The notes under the pieces were generated by a model that had not been told where the DNA came from, did no database searches, and saw only the letters and a list, made by a program, of their open reading frames with translations. A DNA stretch of 64,000 nt from Streptomyces sp. CB02058 (GTDB lineage: Bacteria; Actinomycetota; Actinomycetes; Streptomycetales; Streptomycetaceae): positions 19,961 to 83,960 of the forward strand of contig NZ_LIPG01000010.1 of assembly GCF_001905505.1 (NCBI RefSeq), given 5' to 3'. Position 1 is the stretch's first letter. Every line of letters begins with the position of its first letter. Made by a program: the position numbers and the translations under genes. Shown here piece after piece: positions 1-10,255 of this stretch.

Positions 1-2936
1 CAGCCGGAGCCGATGACGGTGGAGGTGGTGCCGCTGCCCAGGCCCTCGCCGGCGGGGCCGGTGCCTTCGTAGAGCCGAAGTTCTCCGCTCGTCTTATGGC
101 GGGCCAGGAGGTCGACGTGATTGTTGCCGGTGCGGTCGCCTGGGGCCAACAGGTCGTAGTTGGACCAGGAGCCGTTGCCGACGAGGACCGGGGCCTGGGT
201 TGCGTCGAGGTAGAAGGACTCCGAGCCGTAGTAGAGCCAGAGGAGGTTGCCTTCCTTGACGAGGAGATCGGGGTAGCCAGCCACGTCGATGGTGCCGTCG
301 TTGTCGACGTCGAGAGGGCCGTCGACGTCGCCGATGGCGAGGATCTGGTCGGCGTTTGCCCAGTGGTTGTTGGCGTCGTCGGAAACGGCGAGTTCCTGTC
401 GCTCGTAGAGGCAGGAGCGGGAGTGGCCATCGGCTTGTTCGTCGCGTTCGGTGCATGCCCAGCCGACCCCGTTGTTCGGGTAGAGCTGGAGGGTCTTGCC
501 GCCGTCCCCGGGGATGGCGGCTACGAGGTCTTCGAGTCCGTCGCCGGTCCAGTCACCGCGGTGGGTGATGCTTGCCTGATCGAAGTCGCTGATGCTCGCG
601 GTGGTGCCGGTTCCGACGTATCCGTTTCCCTGGCCCGCGTAGAGCCACAGCTCCCCGTCGGTGCGGACGCCGTAGAAGTCGGCGTGGTCGTCGCCGTTGA
701 GGTCGCCGGCTTTGTCAGGGATGGCCAGACCGTTGGCGTAGAAGAGGTAGGAAGCTCGGTCGGAGCGGTTCTGTGCGGCGTCGAGGCTGCGCACGTAGAG
801 CCGTTGTGATCCGGCGGCGGGCGGAGTCAGGGTGATCTTGGCGTCGACTTTTCCGTCGCCGTCGAGGTCTGTGCTGGGCAGGACGTTTCGGACGGTGGGG
901 TCGTAGTCGGTCCAGTACTCGTAGGATTTGACGTCGCTGACGTTGCCGTTGCCGAGGATGAACGTTCCGGGGGTCCTGGCCTCACCGGTGACGGCCGGCC
1001 AGCCGTCGGTGCCGTCGGGAAAGTCCTGAGAGCTGATGGTCGGCGGGGTGCTGGGCCGCGTGGGGTCGAAGTCGAACCGGCAGGTGCCCGTGCTGGGGTT
1101 CCATGCGGAACTGGTGCTTGAGTCGAGGGTCTGGACCTTCCAGCCGAAGTTGCCCTTGGCTGCTGTCAGGTACTGCTGGAGGGTGGCTTTGGGCACCTTG
1201 ACCTTGGCGACGGTGCCGGATGTGGCGGAGACGATCTGGTTGAAGATCTCACTGCCGCCGGAGAGGTCGTTGGTACCCCAGAGCCGGAACTGCGCGCGGA
1301 CCGTTCCGCCGTCCGGGTCGGAGACCTTGGCGGTCAGCGTGACATCGGTGTTCCCGATCGTGGTGTAGGGCGCGACCGTGTCGCAGCCGCCTGAACTGGG
1401 GATGGTGTCGAGGCTGCTGGGCACGTTGGGGGTGGTGTTGTACTCGGTGGACAGGACGGCGGATTTAGCGTCGAACTTCTTCCACGAGTATTCGTCGCTC
1501 TCGTTGGTGGCCCGTATGCCGAGTGTGAGGTTCGGCCACTTCGAGCTGGCTGCTGTCTTGGCTCCGGATGTGACGTCGAAGGCAAGATTTCCGGCAGGGC
1601 AGTTCGCTCCCCACCCTCTGGAGTCGTCGACGGTGGAGAGTTTCTGCTTCCAGAATGCGTCCGTGTTGGTGTTGGTCCAGTTACTGGATGCAGAAATCGA
1701 TCCTGTCAGCCACGTCTCCACCTTCCGGTTGTCGCATGACCACGACCAGGTGTTCTTGATCCGGAATGTTGAAGCCGTAATCTGCTTTTTTGTGTTCCAG
1801 AGGTTGTTGGTGTCCATGCGGAAGATTGAGCGACCGAGGCCGTTGGTCTCGTTTTCGTATCCCGCTCGGGCAACGGAGGTGGTCTTCCCGTCCCAGCCAG
1901 CCCCGTTGTAGTAGCCGGAACCCGGTGTCTTCTTGTAGGCGATGGTCCAGGCTTCACGCGCGCCGCTGACGGCGGGGTCGATGTACACCGGGTACGTCGT
2001 GTTCTCGCCGGTGAGGAGGGTCTGATCCGGGGTGAGGAGCATCTGGTCTGAGGAGACGTCTATCGGTATGACGGCTTCCTGCGCTCCGTGCCCGGGCTCG
2101 AACTCGCCTGCGGGAGGGGCTCCTTGTCCGGGTGTGATGCTGGAGCGGGCTGCCTCCTGGGGTTCGGATGCGCTGGTGCTGTCCCACATGCGGGGCGCGG
2201 GTGCGACAAAGACCTGCTGTCCGGCTGGGTCGATGGCGGAGAGGTTGCCGTGTTCGTCGGCGGTGATGTCGAGACCGTCCGCTCCTAGGTCGAAGGCAAC
2301 AGTCTTCAGCTCGGGCTGGGCGGCGGCCAGGGCGGACTTGACGACCAGGAGCTGGCTGAATCCGTCGTTGTCGGCTCGTAGCTTCAGGTCGACTCCGGGC
2401 AACACCTCGGGGTAGGTGACCGTATCGTCCTCGAGCACGGGCTTTGGCAGAGGAGACGGCCACTTCAGGGACATGGTGCGGCCATCACGGACAACTTCGG
2501 CCACCGGTTCCGTTCCACCGTTGGAGAAAGTCACACCGACAGAGGTTGCGGTTGTACCGAGCCGACCGTCCCCGGTGGCCTTGAGTCTGGTGTCGATATC
2601 TACCAGCTTGTTGTTCTGACGCGTCCACTGCGCTGTCGCGTAGGCCTCTTGGGTGAAACTCCCCGACGGGTTGGCAAATACCCGGGACGTCTCGCTCCGC
2701 TGCTCTAGCACTTCGACGGGCTGTCCCAATTCCTTGGCTTCCCGGAACGCGTCTTCCTCGGCGCTCAACTGCCGGCCCGAAGCCCCCGCCCCTTCGCTGG
2801 CCGGAGCCTCCTCTGGCGCCGCGGTAGCCGGCACCACGATCCCAGGCGCGCCGAGCACACAGGTGGCCATGAGCGCTACCACAGCAAGCCGGATACGAGA
2901 CGTGTCGTTTTTGGCTATATGTCTAGTTAGTGCCAT
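1..2936 (-). CDS. Secreted FG-GAP/VCBS-repeat protein (3' end beyond window)
   Basis: The frame is open from an ATG at 2936 to the left edge of the window, so the C-terminus is missing and at least 978 codons are present. A GGGAGGGG ribosome site precedes the start. The N-terminus is a signal peptide (basic start, hydrophobic core, cleavage near ATAAPEEAP). The last ~250 codons read as FG-GAP-type repeats with calcium-binding-like strings such as DWTGDGLEDLV and DNDGTIDVAGYPDLLV; these repeats form beta-propeller blades in secreted proteins. The middle contains Ig/fibronectin-like beta-rich sequence. It is divergent from the Rhs gene, and Streptomyces Rhs loci commonly carry such a secreted partner, so a shared extracellular role is likely. 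The specific function is unknown. Confidence 0.8.
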   Translation of the reverse strand, partial: MALTRHIAKNDTSRIRLAVVALMATCVLGAPGIVVPATAAPEEAPASEGAGASGRQLSAEEDAFREAKELGQPVEVLEQRSETSRVFANPSGSFTQEAYATAQWTRQNNKLVDIDTRLKATGDGRLGTTATSVGVTFSNGGTEPVAEVVRDGRTMSLKWPSPLPKPVLEDDTVTYPEVLPGVDLKLRADNDGFSQLLVVKSALAAAQPELKTVAFDLGADGLDITADEHGNLSAIDPAGQQVFVAPAPRMWDSTSASEPQEAARSSITPGQGAPPAGEFEPGHGAQEAVIPIDVSSDQMLLTPDQTLLTGENTTYPVYIDPAVSGAREAWTIAYKKTPGSGYYNGAGWDGKTTSVARAGYENETNGLGRSIFRMDTNNLWNTKKQITASTFRIKNTWSWSCDNRKVETWLTGSISASSNWTNTNTDAFWKQKLSTVDDSRGWGANCPAGNLAFDVTSGAKTAASSKWPNLTLGIRATNESDEYSWKKFDAKSAVLSTEYNTTPNVPSSLDTIPSSGGCDTVAPYTTIGNTDVTLTAKVSDPDGGTVRAQFRLWGTNDLSGGSEIFNQIVSATSGTVAKVKVPKATLQQYLTAAKGNFGWKVQTLDSSTSSAWNPSTGTCRFDFDPTRPSTPPTISSQDFPDGTDGWPAVTGEARTPGTFILGNGNVSDVKSYEYWTDYDPTVRNVLPSTDLDGDGKVDAKITLTPPAAGSQRLYVRSLDAAQNRSDRASYLFYANGLAIPDKAGDLNGDDHADFYGVRTDGELWLYAGQGNGYVGTGTTASISDFDQASITHRGDWTGDGLEDLVAAIPGDGGKTLQLYPNNGVGWACTERDEQADGHSRSCLYERQELAVSDDANNHWANADQILAIGDVDGPLDVDNDGTIDVAGYPDLLVKEGNLLWLYYGSESFYLDATQAPVLVGNGSWSNYDLLAPGDRTGNNHVDLLARHKTSGELRLYEGTGPAGEGLGSGTTSTVIGSG

Positions 2937-3214
2937 TTTGTCAATTCCCCTCCCTGGTGTGAACGAGTCGCACCTTAGAACGTGAAGGAACTGTGGCGAG
3001 TGCGGGTGTGATGTGCCCTGCTATTGATTGGCCTGGATCTGAGGTGGCGCTCCCGGCATTTGCTTGCATATGCCAATCAAATATCTAGCCAGTGCACGAT
3101 GTCTTGGCTTGAAGTAGCTCTGACGTCGCCGTCTTTCTGTGTTGCAGGTGTAAGAGCCCTGCTAACTTCCGTGACCAACTGTGATCTTTGGTCAATGGGT
3201 GGGGAGTCTTACGG

Positions 3215-6200
3215 ATGTCGTGGGGTGGGGGCGTCGGTGTCGGACGCGTGAAGAGACGGGTGCGGCTGATAGCTGTTGCCCTGACCGCGTTCCTGTTTGT
3301 GGGGCTGCTGAGCGGACCCGTCGCGGCAGCTGCCGAGCTCAGCCTGCGGAAGCTGGCGAAGCCGGACCCCGTACCGACCGCGAAGGTCGAAAAGCGGGAG
3401 GCGGGGAAGCCTGACCAGGCCGGCCGCCACCCGTGGGCGAAGCCGAAGGTCACCTGGCCCAAAGCAGACACCGCATCCTCCGCGCTCCCTGAGGCCGGCA
3501 ACCCGGTCAAGGCAGGATCCCTCCCAGTCCAGCTGAAACGGTCCCCAGGAAAATCGGCCAAGGCGACGAAGGCGAAGTCCTCCGGCCCTCAGAGCGTTCA
3601 AGTGCAGATCCTGGACCGGAAGACGACCGAGTCGCTCGGCGTCGAGGGCGTAGCACTGGCACTTCGTCCCGCCACGGGAACCAAGGGCACCGTAAACGTC
3701 AAGATCGACTACTCCGGCTTCCGCAACGCCTACGGCGGCGACTGGGCCTCCCGCCTGACCTTGCGCGCCCTCCCCGCCTGCACGCTCACCGATCCCGGCA
3801 AGAAGGGCTGCACCGCCGGTGCAGCGCTGACGACCAAGAACGACACCAAGGCTGGCTCCCTCACCGCCGAGGTTCCGCTGCCAGCCGCGGTATCCGCACC
3901 CGGAGCCTCCGCAGGTGCCGATCCCGTCGCACCAGCGGGCGCCTCGCACGAAGTTGCGGCCAACACAGTGCTCCTCGCCGCCACCGCACAGGATGCCGGA
4001 CCGTCCGGCAACTTCGGAGCGACCTCGCTCGCCCCGTCCGCCTCCTGGGCGGCCGGCGGATCGAACGGATCCTTCTCCTGGACCTACCCGATCGGCACCC
4101 CTGACGTCGCTGGCAGTCTCACCCCCGACCTGCAGCTCGGCTACTCCTCCCAGGCCGTCGACGGACGTACCGCGGCGACGAACAACCAGGCCAACAGCAT
4201 CGGTGACGGCTGGTCTATGGAACCCGGCTACATCGAACGCCAGTACATCTCATGCTCCGAGGACACGAAGAACAGCAACACCACAGCCAAGGTCGGTGAC
4301 CTGTGCTGGAAGAAGGACAACGCCGTCATCAACCTCGGCGGCCAGTCCAACACCCTCATCAAGGACACCACCAGCGGTACATGGCACTTGGAGAGCGACG
4401 ACGGCACAAAGATCGTCAAACTCACCAATACCGTCCTGGCCAACGGCGACGACAACGGCGAGTACTGGCGGGTAACGACCCCGGACGGCACCCGCTACTA
4501 CTTCGGCTACAACCGACCCCAAGGCTGGGCGGCCGGCAAAGACGACACCAACTCCACCTGGACCGTGCCCGTCTACGGCAACCAGACCGATGAACCCTGC
4601 CACGCCACCGAGTTCAAGGACTCCTGGTGCCAGCAGGCGTGGCGTTGGAACCTCGACGCCGTCATCGACCCGCACGGTGACGCCATGACGTACTACTGGG
4701 ACAAGGAAACCAACTACTACGGCCGCAACGTCAACCCGTCGACCGGCGCCTCCACCGCAACCCCCTACATCCGGGGCGGATCCCTCAAGCGCATCGAATA
4801 CGGACTGCCCTCCAGCAACTTCTACGCCCAGCCCGCAGCCAAGGTCGACTTCACGACCGCCGAACGCTGCCTCAGCGACTGCACCACCTTCGACACCGCA
4901 CACGCCAAAAACTGGCCCGACGTCCCCTTCGACCGCTACTGCGCCTCCGGCACCGAATGCAAGGACCGCTACTCGCCGTCCTTCTGGAGCCGCAAGCGCC
5001 TCACGAAGATCGACACCTCGGTCCTCGTCGGCACCGCGTACAAGCCGGTCGACACCTGGGCCTTCACCCACCAGTTCCCTGCCACCGGCGACGGCAGCGC
5101 CCCAGCCCTATGGCTGGCCTCGATCACCCGCACCGGACACGGCGGAACCGGCGACATCACCCTCCCCGCCGTCACCTTCAAGGGACTGACCCTTCCCAAC
5201 CGGGTAGAAGGCGCCACCACCGGCGGTGACCCCGACCCGGTACCGCCTCTGTGGCGCTACCGCGTCTACGGCATCAACACCGAGACCGGCGGAACCATAG
5301 GCGTCACCTACTCCGCAGCCGACTGCAAAGCAGGTGACGTCCCCACCCCGACGTCCAACACCCGCCGCTGCTACCCCGTCAAGTGGTCCCCGCCCGACGC
5401 TCCCGCAGCGAACTACGAGCCGTACCTAGACTGGTTCCACACCTACGTTGTCACCCAGGTCCTGGAAACCGACAACACCGGCGGCGCGCCCGCCAAGGAG
5501 AGCAACTACACGTACCTGGACGGCATGGGTTGGGCCAAGTCCAAGGACGACGAGTTCACCGACGCCAAACATCTCACCTACGGCGACCGCAAGGGCTACG
5601 GCCGCGTCCAGGTCCGCACGGGCACCACACCGGACCAGCCCACCCTCGAGGAGTACCGCTACTTCCGCGGAATCGACGGGGCAGCCGTCAAGGACCACGA
5701 AGGCGTAGCCGTCACCGACCGGGAAGCCTTCGCCGGCATGACCCGTGAACTGGCCGTGTACAACGGCGACGGCGGCAAGCTCGAAAGCACCACCAGCTAC
5801 GAGCCGTGGCGCTCGGCTGCCACGGCTACCGAAACCCGCACCGAAGAACTGCCCACACGCTACGCCTACGCCACCGGCAGCAAGAGCGAGCAGACGCGCA
5901 CCGCTGTCGGCTCCGGCTGGCGCACCATCCGCACCGAGCGGACCCACGACGAATTCGGGCAGGTCCTGACCGAGTCCTTCCTCGGTGATACGGCGGAGAC
6001 CGGCGACGAGGAATGCACCACCACCACTTACGCCCGCAACACAGCGAGCAACATCCTCGACCTGGTATCAGAAACTCGGACAGTCGCCAAGGCCTGCGGC
6101 ACCACGCCCAGTCTGCCGGCCGACCTCATATCGACCGCTCGGCACTTCTACGACGGCGCCACCAGCCTCACCACGGCCCCAGTCAAGGGTGACGAGACGC

Positions 6201-9200
6201 GCCTGGACGAACAGGACGCCGAGGGCACCGGCTACCTCACCATCGCCACGCGCACCTACGACACCCACGGCCGGGTGACGGCCTCCACGGACGCGGCGAA
6301 GAACACCACCACCACCGCCTACACCCCTGCCACCTTCCAGGCCCCCATCACCACCACGGTGACCAATGCCCTCAAGCACGTCTCCACCACCACGCACGAT
6401 CCGGTCCGCGGCGTCGTCACAGCCGCCGTCGACGCGAACGGCAAGCGAACCGACGCCGTCCACGACGGTCTCGGACGCGTCCTGAAGGTATGGCAGCCAG
6501 GGTGGGCCAAGGCCGACCACGCCGACAAGCCGTCCGCCGAGTACGCCTACACGATCTCCCGCACCGCCGCGAACGCGGTAGAAACCAGGACGCTGAAGCA
6601 GAACGGCGACTACCGCACTGCCTACACCCTCTACGACGGACTGCTGCGCGAGCGCCAGACACAGGCACCTGCCACCGGTACCACGAACCGCATCATGACG
6701 GAGACTCACTACGACACCAGGGGCTGGGCCTCGCAGGCCTACTCCGCCTACTACGCGACCGGGGAACCGTCGGCGAAGCTGGAATCTGCCGCCGTCAACA
6801 CGATCCCCGCCGCGACACAGAACCTCTACGACGGGATGGGGCGGATCACTGATGCCCTCTCCCTCACCTTCGGCGACGAGAAATGGCGCACCAAGACGCT
6901 CTACGAGGGTGACCGCACCACGATCATCCCGCCCAAGGGCGGCACCGCAACCACAACCGTCACCGACGCGCGTGGACGTACATCAGAGCTGCTCGAGTAC
7001 ACCGACGCCGCACGGACGGCATCGCAGAAGACGACCTACACGTACGGCAAGTACGACGAGCCCACCGCGGTCACCGACCCCAGCGGCAACACCTGGACCT
7101 ACACCTTCAACAACCGCGGCCAGAAGACAAGGTCCGATGACCCGGACCAGGGCACCGTCACGACCACCTACGACGTCCTCGGCCGCCCGGTCACCGAGAC
7201 CGACGACCGTGACATCACCCTGACCACGGTCTACGACGCACTCGGCCGCAAGACCGACACCAAGCAAGGCGACACGGTCCTTGCCAAGTGGACGTACGAC
7301 ACCCTCGCCAAGGGCCAGCTCACCAGCAGCACCCGTTACGTCGACGGCGCCGCCTACACCACAGCCACCGACGCCATCAACGACCGCTATCAGCCCACCT
7401 CCACCACCAGCACCGTCCCCTCACAGGCGGGCGGCCTGGCAGGCACCTACACCTGGACATACGATTACAACGAGGAAACCGGGGCCCGGCTCTGGACCCG
7501 CAATCCGGCCGTGGGCAACGTCCCCGCTGAGCTCGTCGCCACGAACTACAACAGTGACGACCAGCCCTACCGCACCAGCGGCCAACTCGGGGCCCTCGTC
7601 GGCAACACCCAGTACGACGTCTTCTCCCGACCCGACCGGATCGAATTCGGGGCGACGCTCGGCAAGAAGGCATACCGCAGCCAGGTCTACGACGAACACA
7701 CCGGCCAGGTGATCCAACAGACCACGGACCGCGACCTCGCACCCAAACGCGTCGATGACACCCAATACACCTACGACCCGGCAGGCAACCTCACCGGCCA
7801 GAAGACCACCAGCGGCCAGGACGAACAGCAGTCCGTCGACACTCAGTGCTTCACCAACGACCCCCTGGGCCGCCTCACCGAAGCCTGGACCGCCAAAACA
7901 GACTGCACCACCGCACCCACCGCCTCCACCGTCGGCGGCCCAGACGCCTACTGGCACACCTACGGCTACGACAAGACCGGCAACCGCACCACCCAGACCG
8001 AACACGCCACCACCACCGGCAGCACCGACGCCACCACCACCTACACCCACCCCACCCCCGGAGCCAGCCTGCCCCACGCTGTGCAACAGGCCACCATTGC
8101 CGGCGGCCCCGACAACGGCCGCACCAGCACCTTCAAGTACGACCAGGCCGGCAACACCATCAAGCGCACCATCGGAACCACCACCCAGGACCTGACCTGG
8201 GACTCCGAGGGGCACCTCGCCAGCCTCACCCAAGCCGGCAAGACAACCAGCTACACCTACGACGCCGATGGCAACCGCATCATCGCCAAAAACGCCGACG
8301 GCTCCAGCACCCTCACCCTCCCCAACGGCGACGAACTCACCCTCGCCGCGAACGGCACCAAAGCCGGCACCCGCTACTACACCCACAACGGCGAAACCAT
8401 CGCCGTCCGCACCGGCGGCACCATCTCCTACCTCATCAGCGACCACCAGGGCACCGCGATGACCGCCATCACCGCCGGCACCCTCGCCCTGACCCGCCGA
8501 AAGCAACTCCCCTTCGGACAACTCCGAACCGAACAATCCACCACTTTCGGCACCCGCGGATACGTCGGCGGAACCAACGACACCACCGGCCTCACCCACC
8601 TCGGCGCCCGCGAATACGACCCCGCCCTCGGCAGGTTCCTGAGCGTTGACCCCATCATCGACATCAGCCAACCCGCCCAGATGAACGCCTACAGCTACGC
8701 CCACAACAACCCCCTCACGCTGTCCGACCCCGACGGCCTCTGCCCTGCAGACCTCTGCGGCAACGGATACCCCATCGGGGGCACCGGCACCAGCAAGAGC
8801 AATCCCACCCGATACGTTAAGAACGCGTCCACAGGGACTCGGTTCGAACTCGGTTCGTACATCAGCCGGAGCGGGAAGTCCGTTGTCACTTTTCCGAACA
8901 GAGCGACCAGGGCGCAGGCTCAGGCACAGCGAAGAGCGCAGGACGCAATAGATGCCGCCCGCAAGGCGCGACAGCGGCAGGAAGCTCGGGCGCGAGCGAT
9001 CCTAAGTGTCATTGATGCGGAAAACGCAGAAATGAACGAGGGTATATATGCCAAGGCTAAACGAGGCGACTGGAAGGGAGCGCTCAAGCTGCTGGTGACC
9101 GGCCCAGAGTGCCACCAGCCCTCAACTCCGTACATTTGCGCAGAAAACTACAGCGTTGCTGTGCCGGGGCCGATGGGGCGACCCGGACCCCCGAGGGTCC

Positions 9201-9499
9201 CGCAGCACGTGGACGATACACTCAAGCACGTCGACCAGCATGGTCATGCGCCCCGTTCACATGGACTGCCACGTTGGCAGGGCAAGAACCGCCCCTACGC
9301 GAACGATGGTCGACAAAACGGCCAGATATTGCCTCAGACGGTGAATGTGAACGGGGCAACCGTCAGCGTCCGATATACGGAGTATGACGTGCACGCCTTC
9401 ACGGGCGCCAATCGCGGCATGGAACGACTGGTAACCGGCAACGATGGGTCAGCGTGGTATACATCTGATCACTACACATCATTTAGGCGACTAAGGTGA
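3215..9499 (+). CDS. Rhs/YD-repeat protein with C-terminal RNase Sa/T1-like toxin
   Basis: A very large secreted polymorphic toxin of 2,094 residues. I prefer the ATG at 3215 because GGGGAG lies 8 bases upstream; a GTG at 3188 is also in frame. Basic residues and a hydrophobic segment (LIAVALTAFLFVGLL) make a signal peptide. Many YD repeats fill residues ~850-1750. The conserved Rhs core (LGAREYDPALGRFLSVDP) precedes a variable C-terminal domain. The last ~95 residues match the guanyl-specific RNase Sa/T1/barnase fold: EYDVHAF, RGMERLVTG and SDHYTSF supply the catalytic Glu (~2056), Arg (~2067 and ~2071) and His (~2086). The Rhs shell probably encapsulates and delivers the RNase to competitors. 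The barstar gene 4 bases downstream confirms the toxin assignment. Confidence 0.93.
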   Translation: MSWGGGVGVGRVKRRVRLIAVALTAFLFVGLLSGPVAAAAELSLRKLAKPDPVPTAKVEKREAGKPDQAGRHPWAKPKVTWPKADTASSALPEAGNPVKAGSLPVQLKRSPGKSAKATKAKSSGPQSVQVQILDRKTTESLGVEGVALALRPATGTKGTVNVKIDYSGFRNAYGGDWASRLTLRALPACTLTDPGKKGCTAGAALTTKNDTKAGSLTAEVPLPAAVSAPGASAGADPVAPAGASHEVAANTVLLAATAQDAGPSGNFGATSLAPSASWAAGGSNGSFSWTYPIGTPDVAGSLTPDLQLGYSSQAVDGRTAATNNQANSIGDGWSMEPGYIERQYISCSEDTKNSNTTAKVGDLCWKKDNAVINLGGQSNTLIKDTTSGTWHLESDDGTKIVKLTNTVLANGDDNGEYWRVTTPDGTRYYFGYNRPQGWAAGKDDTNSTWTVPVYGNQTDEPCHATEFKDSWCQQAWRWNLDAVIDPHGDAMTYYWDKETNYYGRNVNPSTGASTATPYIRGGSLKRIEYGLPSSNFYAQPAAKVDFTTAERCLSDCTTFDTAHAKNWPDVPFDRYCASGTECKDRYSPSFWSRKRLTKIDTSVLVGTAYKPVDTWAFTHQFPATGDGSAPALWLASITRTGHGGTGDITLPAVTFKGLTLPNRVEGATTGGDPDPVPPLWRYRVYGINTETGGTIGVTYSAADCKAGDVPTPTSNTRRCYPVKWSPPDAPAANYEPYLDWFHTYVVTQVLETDNTGGAPAKESNYTYLDGMGWAKSKDDEFTDAKHLTYGDRKGYGRVQVRTGTTPDQPTLEEYRYFRGIDGAAVKDHEGVAVTDREAFAGMTRELAVYNGDGGKLESTTSYEPWRSAATATETRTEELPTRYAYATGSKSEQTRTAVGSGWRTIRTERTHDEFGQVLTESFLGDTAETGDEECTTTTYARNTASNILDLVSETRTVAKACGTTPSLPADLISTARHFYDGATSLTTAPVKGDETRLDEQDAEGTGYLTIATRTYDTHGRVTASTDAAKNTTTTAYTPATFQAPITTTVTNALKHVSTTTHDPVRGVVTAAVDANGKRTDAVHDGLGRVLKVWQPGWAKADHADKPSAEYAYTISRTAANAVETRTLKQNGDYRTAYTLYDGLLRERQTQAPATGTTNRIMTETHYDTRGWASQAYSAYYATGEPSAKLESAAVNTIPAATQNLYDGMGRITDALSLTFGDEKWRTKTLYEGDRTTIIPPKGGTATTTVTDARGRTSELLEYTDAARTASQKTTYTYGKYDEPTAVTDPSGNTWTYTFNNRGQKTRSDDPDQGTVTTTYDVLGRPVTETDDRDITLTTVYDALGRKTDTKQGDTVLAKWTYDTLAKGQLTSSTRYVDGAAYTTATDAINDRYQPTSTTSTVPSQAGGLAGTYTWTYDYNEETGARLWTRNPAVGNVPAELVATNYNSDDQPYRTSGQLGALVGNTQYDVFSRPDRIEFGATLGKKAYRSQVYDEHTGQVIQQTTDRDLAPKRVDDTQYTYDPAGNLTGQKTTSGQDEQQSVDTQCFTNDPLGRLTEAWTAKTDCTTAPTASTVGGPDAYWHTYGYDKTGNRTTQTEHATTTGSTDATTTYTHPTPGASLPHAVQQATIAGGPDNGRTSTFKYDQAGNTIKRTIGTTTQDLTWDSEGHLASLTQAGKTTSYTYDADGNRIIAKNADGSSTLTLPNGDELTLAANGTKAGTRYYTHNGETIAVRTGGTISYLISDHQGTAMTAITAGTLALTRRKQLPFGQLRTEQSTTFGTRGYVGGTNDTTGLTHLGAREYDPALGRFLSVDPIIDISQPAQMNAYSYAHNNPLTLSDPDGLCPADLCGNGYPIGGTGTSKSNPTRYVKNASTGTRFELGSYISRSGKSVVTFPNRATRAQAQAQRRAQDAIDAARKARQRQEARARAILSVIDAENAEMNEGIYAKAKRGDWKGALKLLVTGPECHQPSTPYICAENYSVAVPGPMGRPGPPRVPQHVDDTLKHVDQHGHAPRSHGLPRWQGKNRPYANDGRQNGQILPQTVNVNGATVSVRYTEYDVHAFTGANRGMERLVTGNDGSAWYTSDHYTSFRRLR

Positions 9500-9503
9500 A
9501 TTA

Positions 9504-9926
9504 ATGAAGTGCGACTGGTGGACCGACTTGCCCCCCTGGGTGCATGGCGTATCGAAATCGAAGGCAATCGAAGTCATCGAAAGGTCACCTTCTTCGATCG
9601 TGATTTTTCGGCTACAGGGATCAGGTATGAGGGATACTCATGACCTCTTCCTCGAGTTCAAGCGAAAAATGTCCTTCCCGGGGTATTTTGGGCACAATTG
9701 GCCTGCGCTGGAGGACTGCCTGTTCGATATGACATGGCTACCCTCTCCTGGTGGGTATCTATTGCTGATCGACGATTGGTCTCTGGTGCTCAGCGAATCG
9801 AAGGATGAGATCCCTGTGCTCTTGAGAATTCTCGAAGACGCTGGGTCCTCCTGGTCTCAGTACCCTGAAGCCGGCGTGCCATTCAATACCCTCCTCGTCA
9901 GGGAGGATGAGGAGGGGGACGTATAG
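9504..9926 (+). CDS. Barstar-family RNase inhibitor (immunity protein)
   Basis: A 140-residue cytoplasmic protein. The motif FPGYFGHNWPALEDCL followed by a hydrophobic strand (GYLLLIDDW) is the barstar signature, in which an acidic surface plugs the active site of barnase-type RNases. It begins 4 bases after the Rhs stop with an AAGG ribosome site, so it is co-transcribed and translationally coupled with the toxin. It should protect the producer from its own Rhs RNase. Codon use is less GC-biased than that of its neighbours, which is common for toxin-tip and immunity modules exchanged by transfer. Confidence 0.92.
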   Translation: MKCDWWTDLPPWVHGVSKSKAIEVIERSPSSIVIFRLQGSGMRDTHDLFLEFKRKMSFPGYFGHNWPALEDCLFDMTWLPSPGGYLLLIDDWSLVLSESKDEIPVLLRILEDAGSSWSQYPEAGVPFNTLLVREDEEGDV

Positions 9927-10255
9927 CGACAGCGCACACGTCCACGCGGGCCCACCTCCCGATCCCCAAATTCCTTCAAGTCCAGTCTTGGCAGAGGGGC
10001 CTTGGGTGTGACGTGGAGCGGACGATTTGCAGCGGCTAACATGGTGACGTTGTCGATTGTGTTAGCCGTTGCCAAAGGGGTAGAGCCAGCGGTTTCCGCG
10101 CGAGCCGAGGACGCCAGCTCCGAGGGCCCGTAGGGGGTGGCTTCGGGGTACCGGCCGTGACTCCAGGGCTGGCCATGGGTCTGGGTATTCGGATTCTGAA
10201 GCACCGCACTACCGGAACTCCCCGAACTCGCAGGAGGAGGCGGGGGATCTCCGGC
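9927..10255. other. Intergenic stretch between barstar and tnsC ends
   Basis: No convincing gene. It separates the convergent barstar and tnsC genes. Apart from the inverted repeat at 10033-10068 nothing recognisable is present. If the Tn7-like module is bounded on this side, its end should lie here. Confidence 0.6.
10033..10068. repeat. 9-bp inverted repeat downstream of tnsC and barstar
   Basis: CGGCTAACA at 10033-10041 pairs perfectly with TGTTAGCCG at 10060-10068 across 18 bases. It could be a bidirectional terminator for the convergent barstar and tnsC genes, or part of a transposon end. No T-run follows, so the terminator reading is uncertain. Confidence 0.45.

Noticed and set aside
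7421..8704. A 427-codon antisense frame within the Rhs gene
   Set aside because: Glycine/valine-rich composition is the mirror of the Rhs coding strand; no ribosome site.
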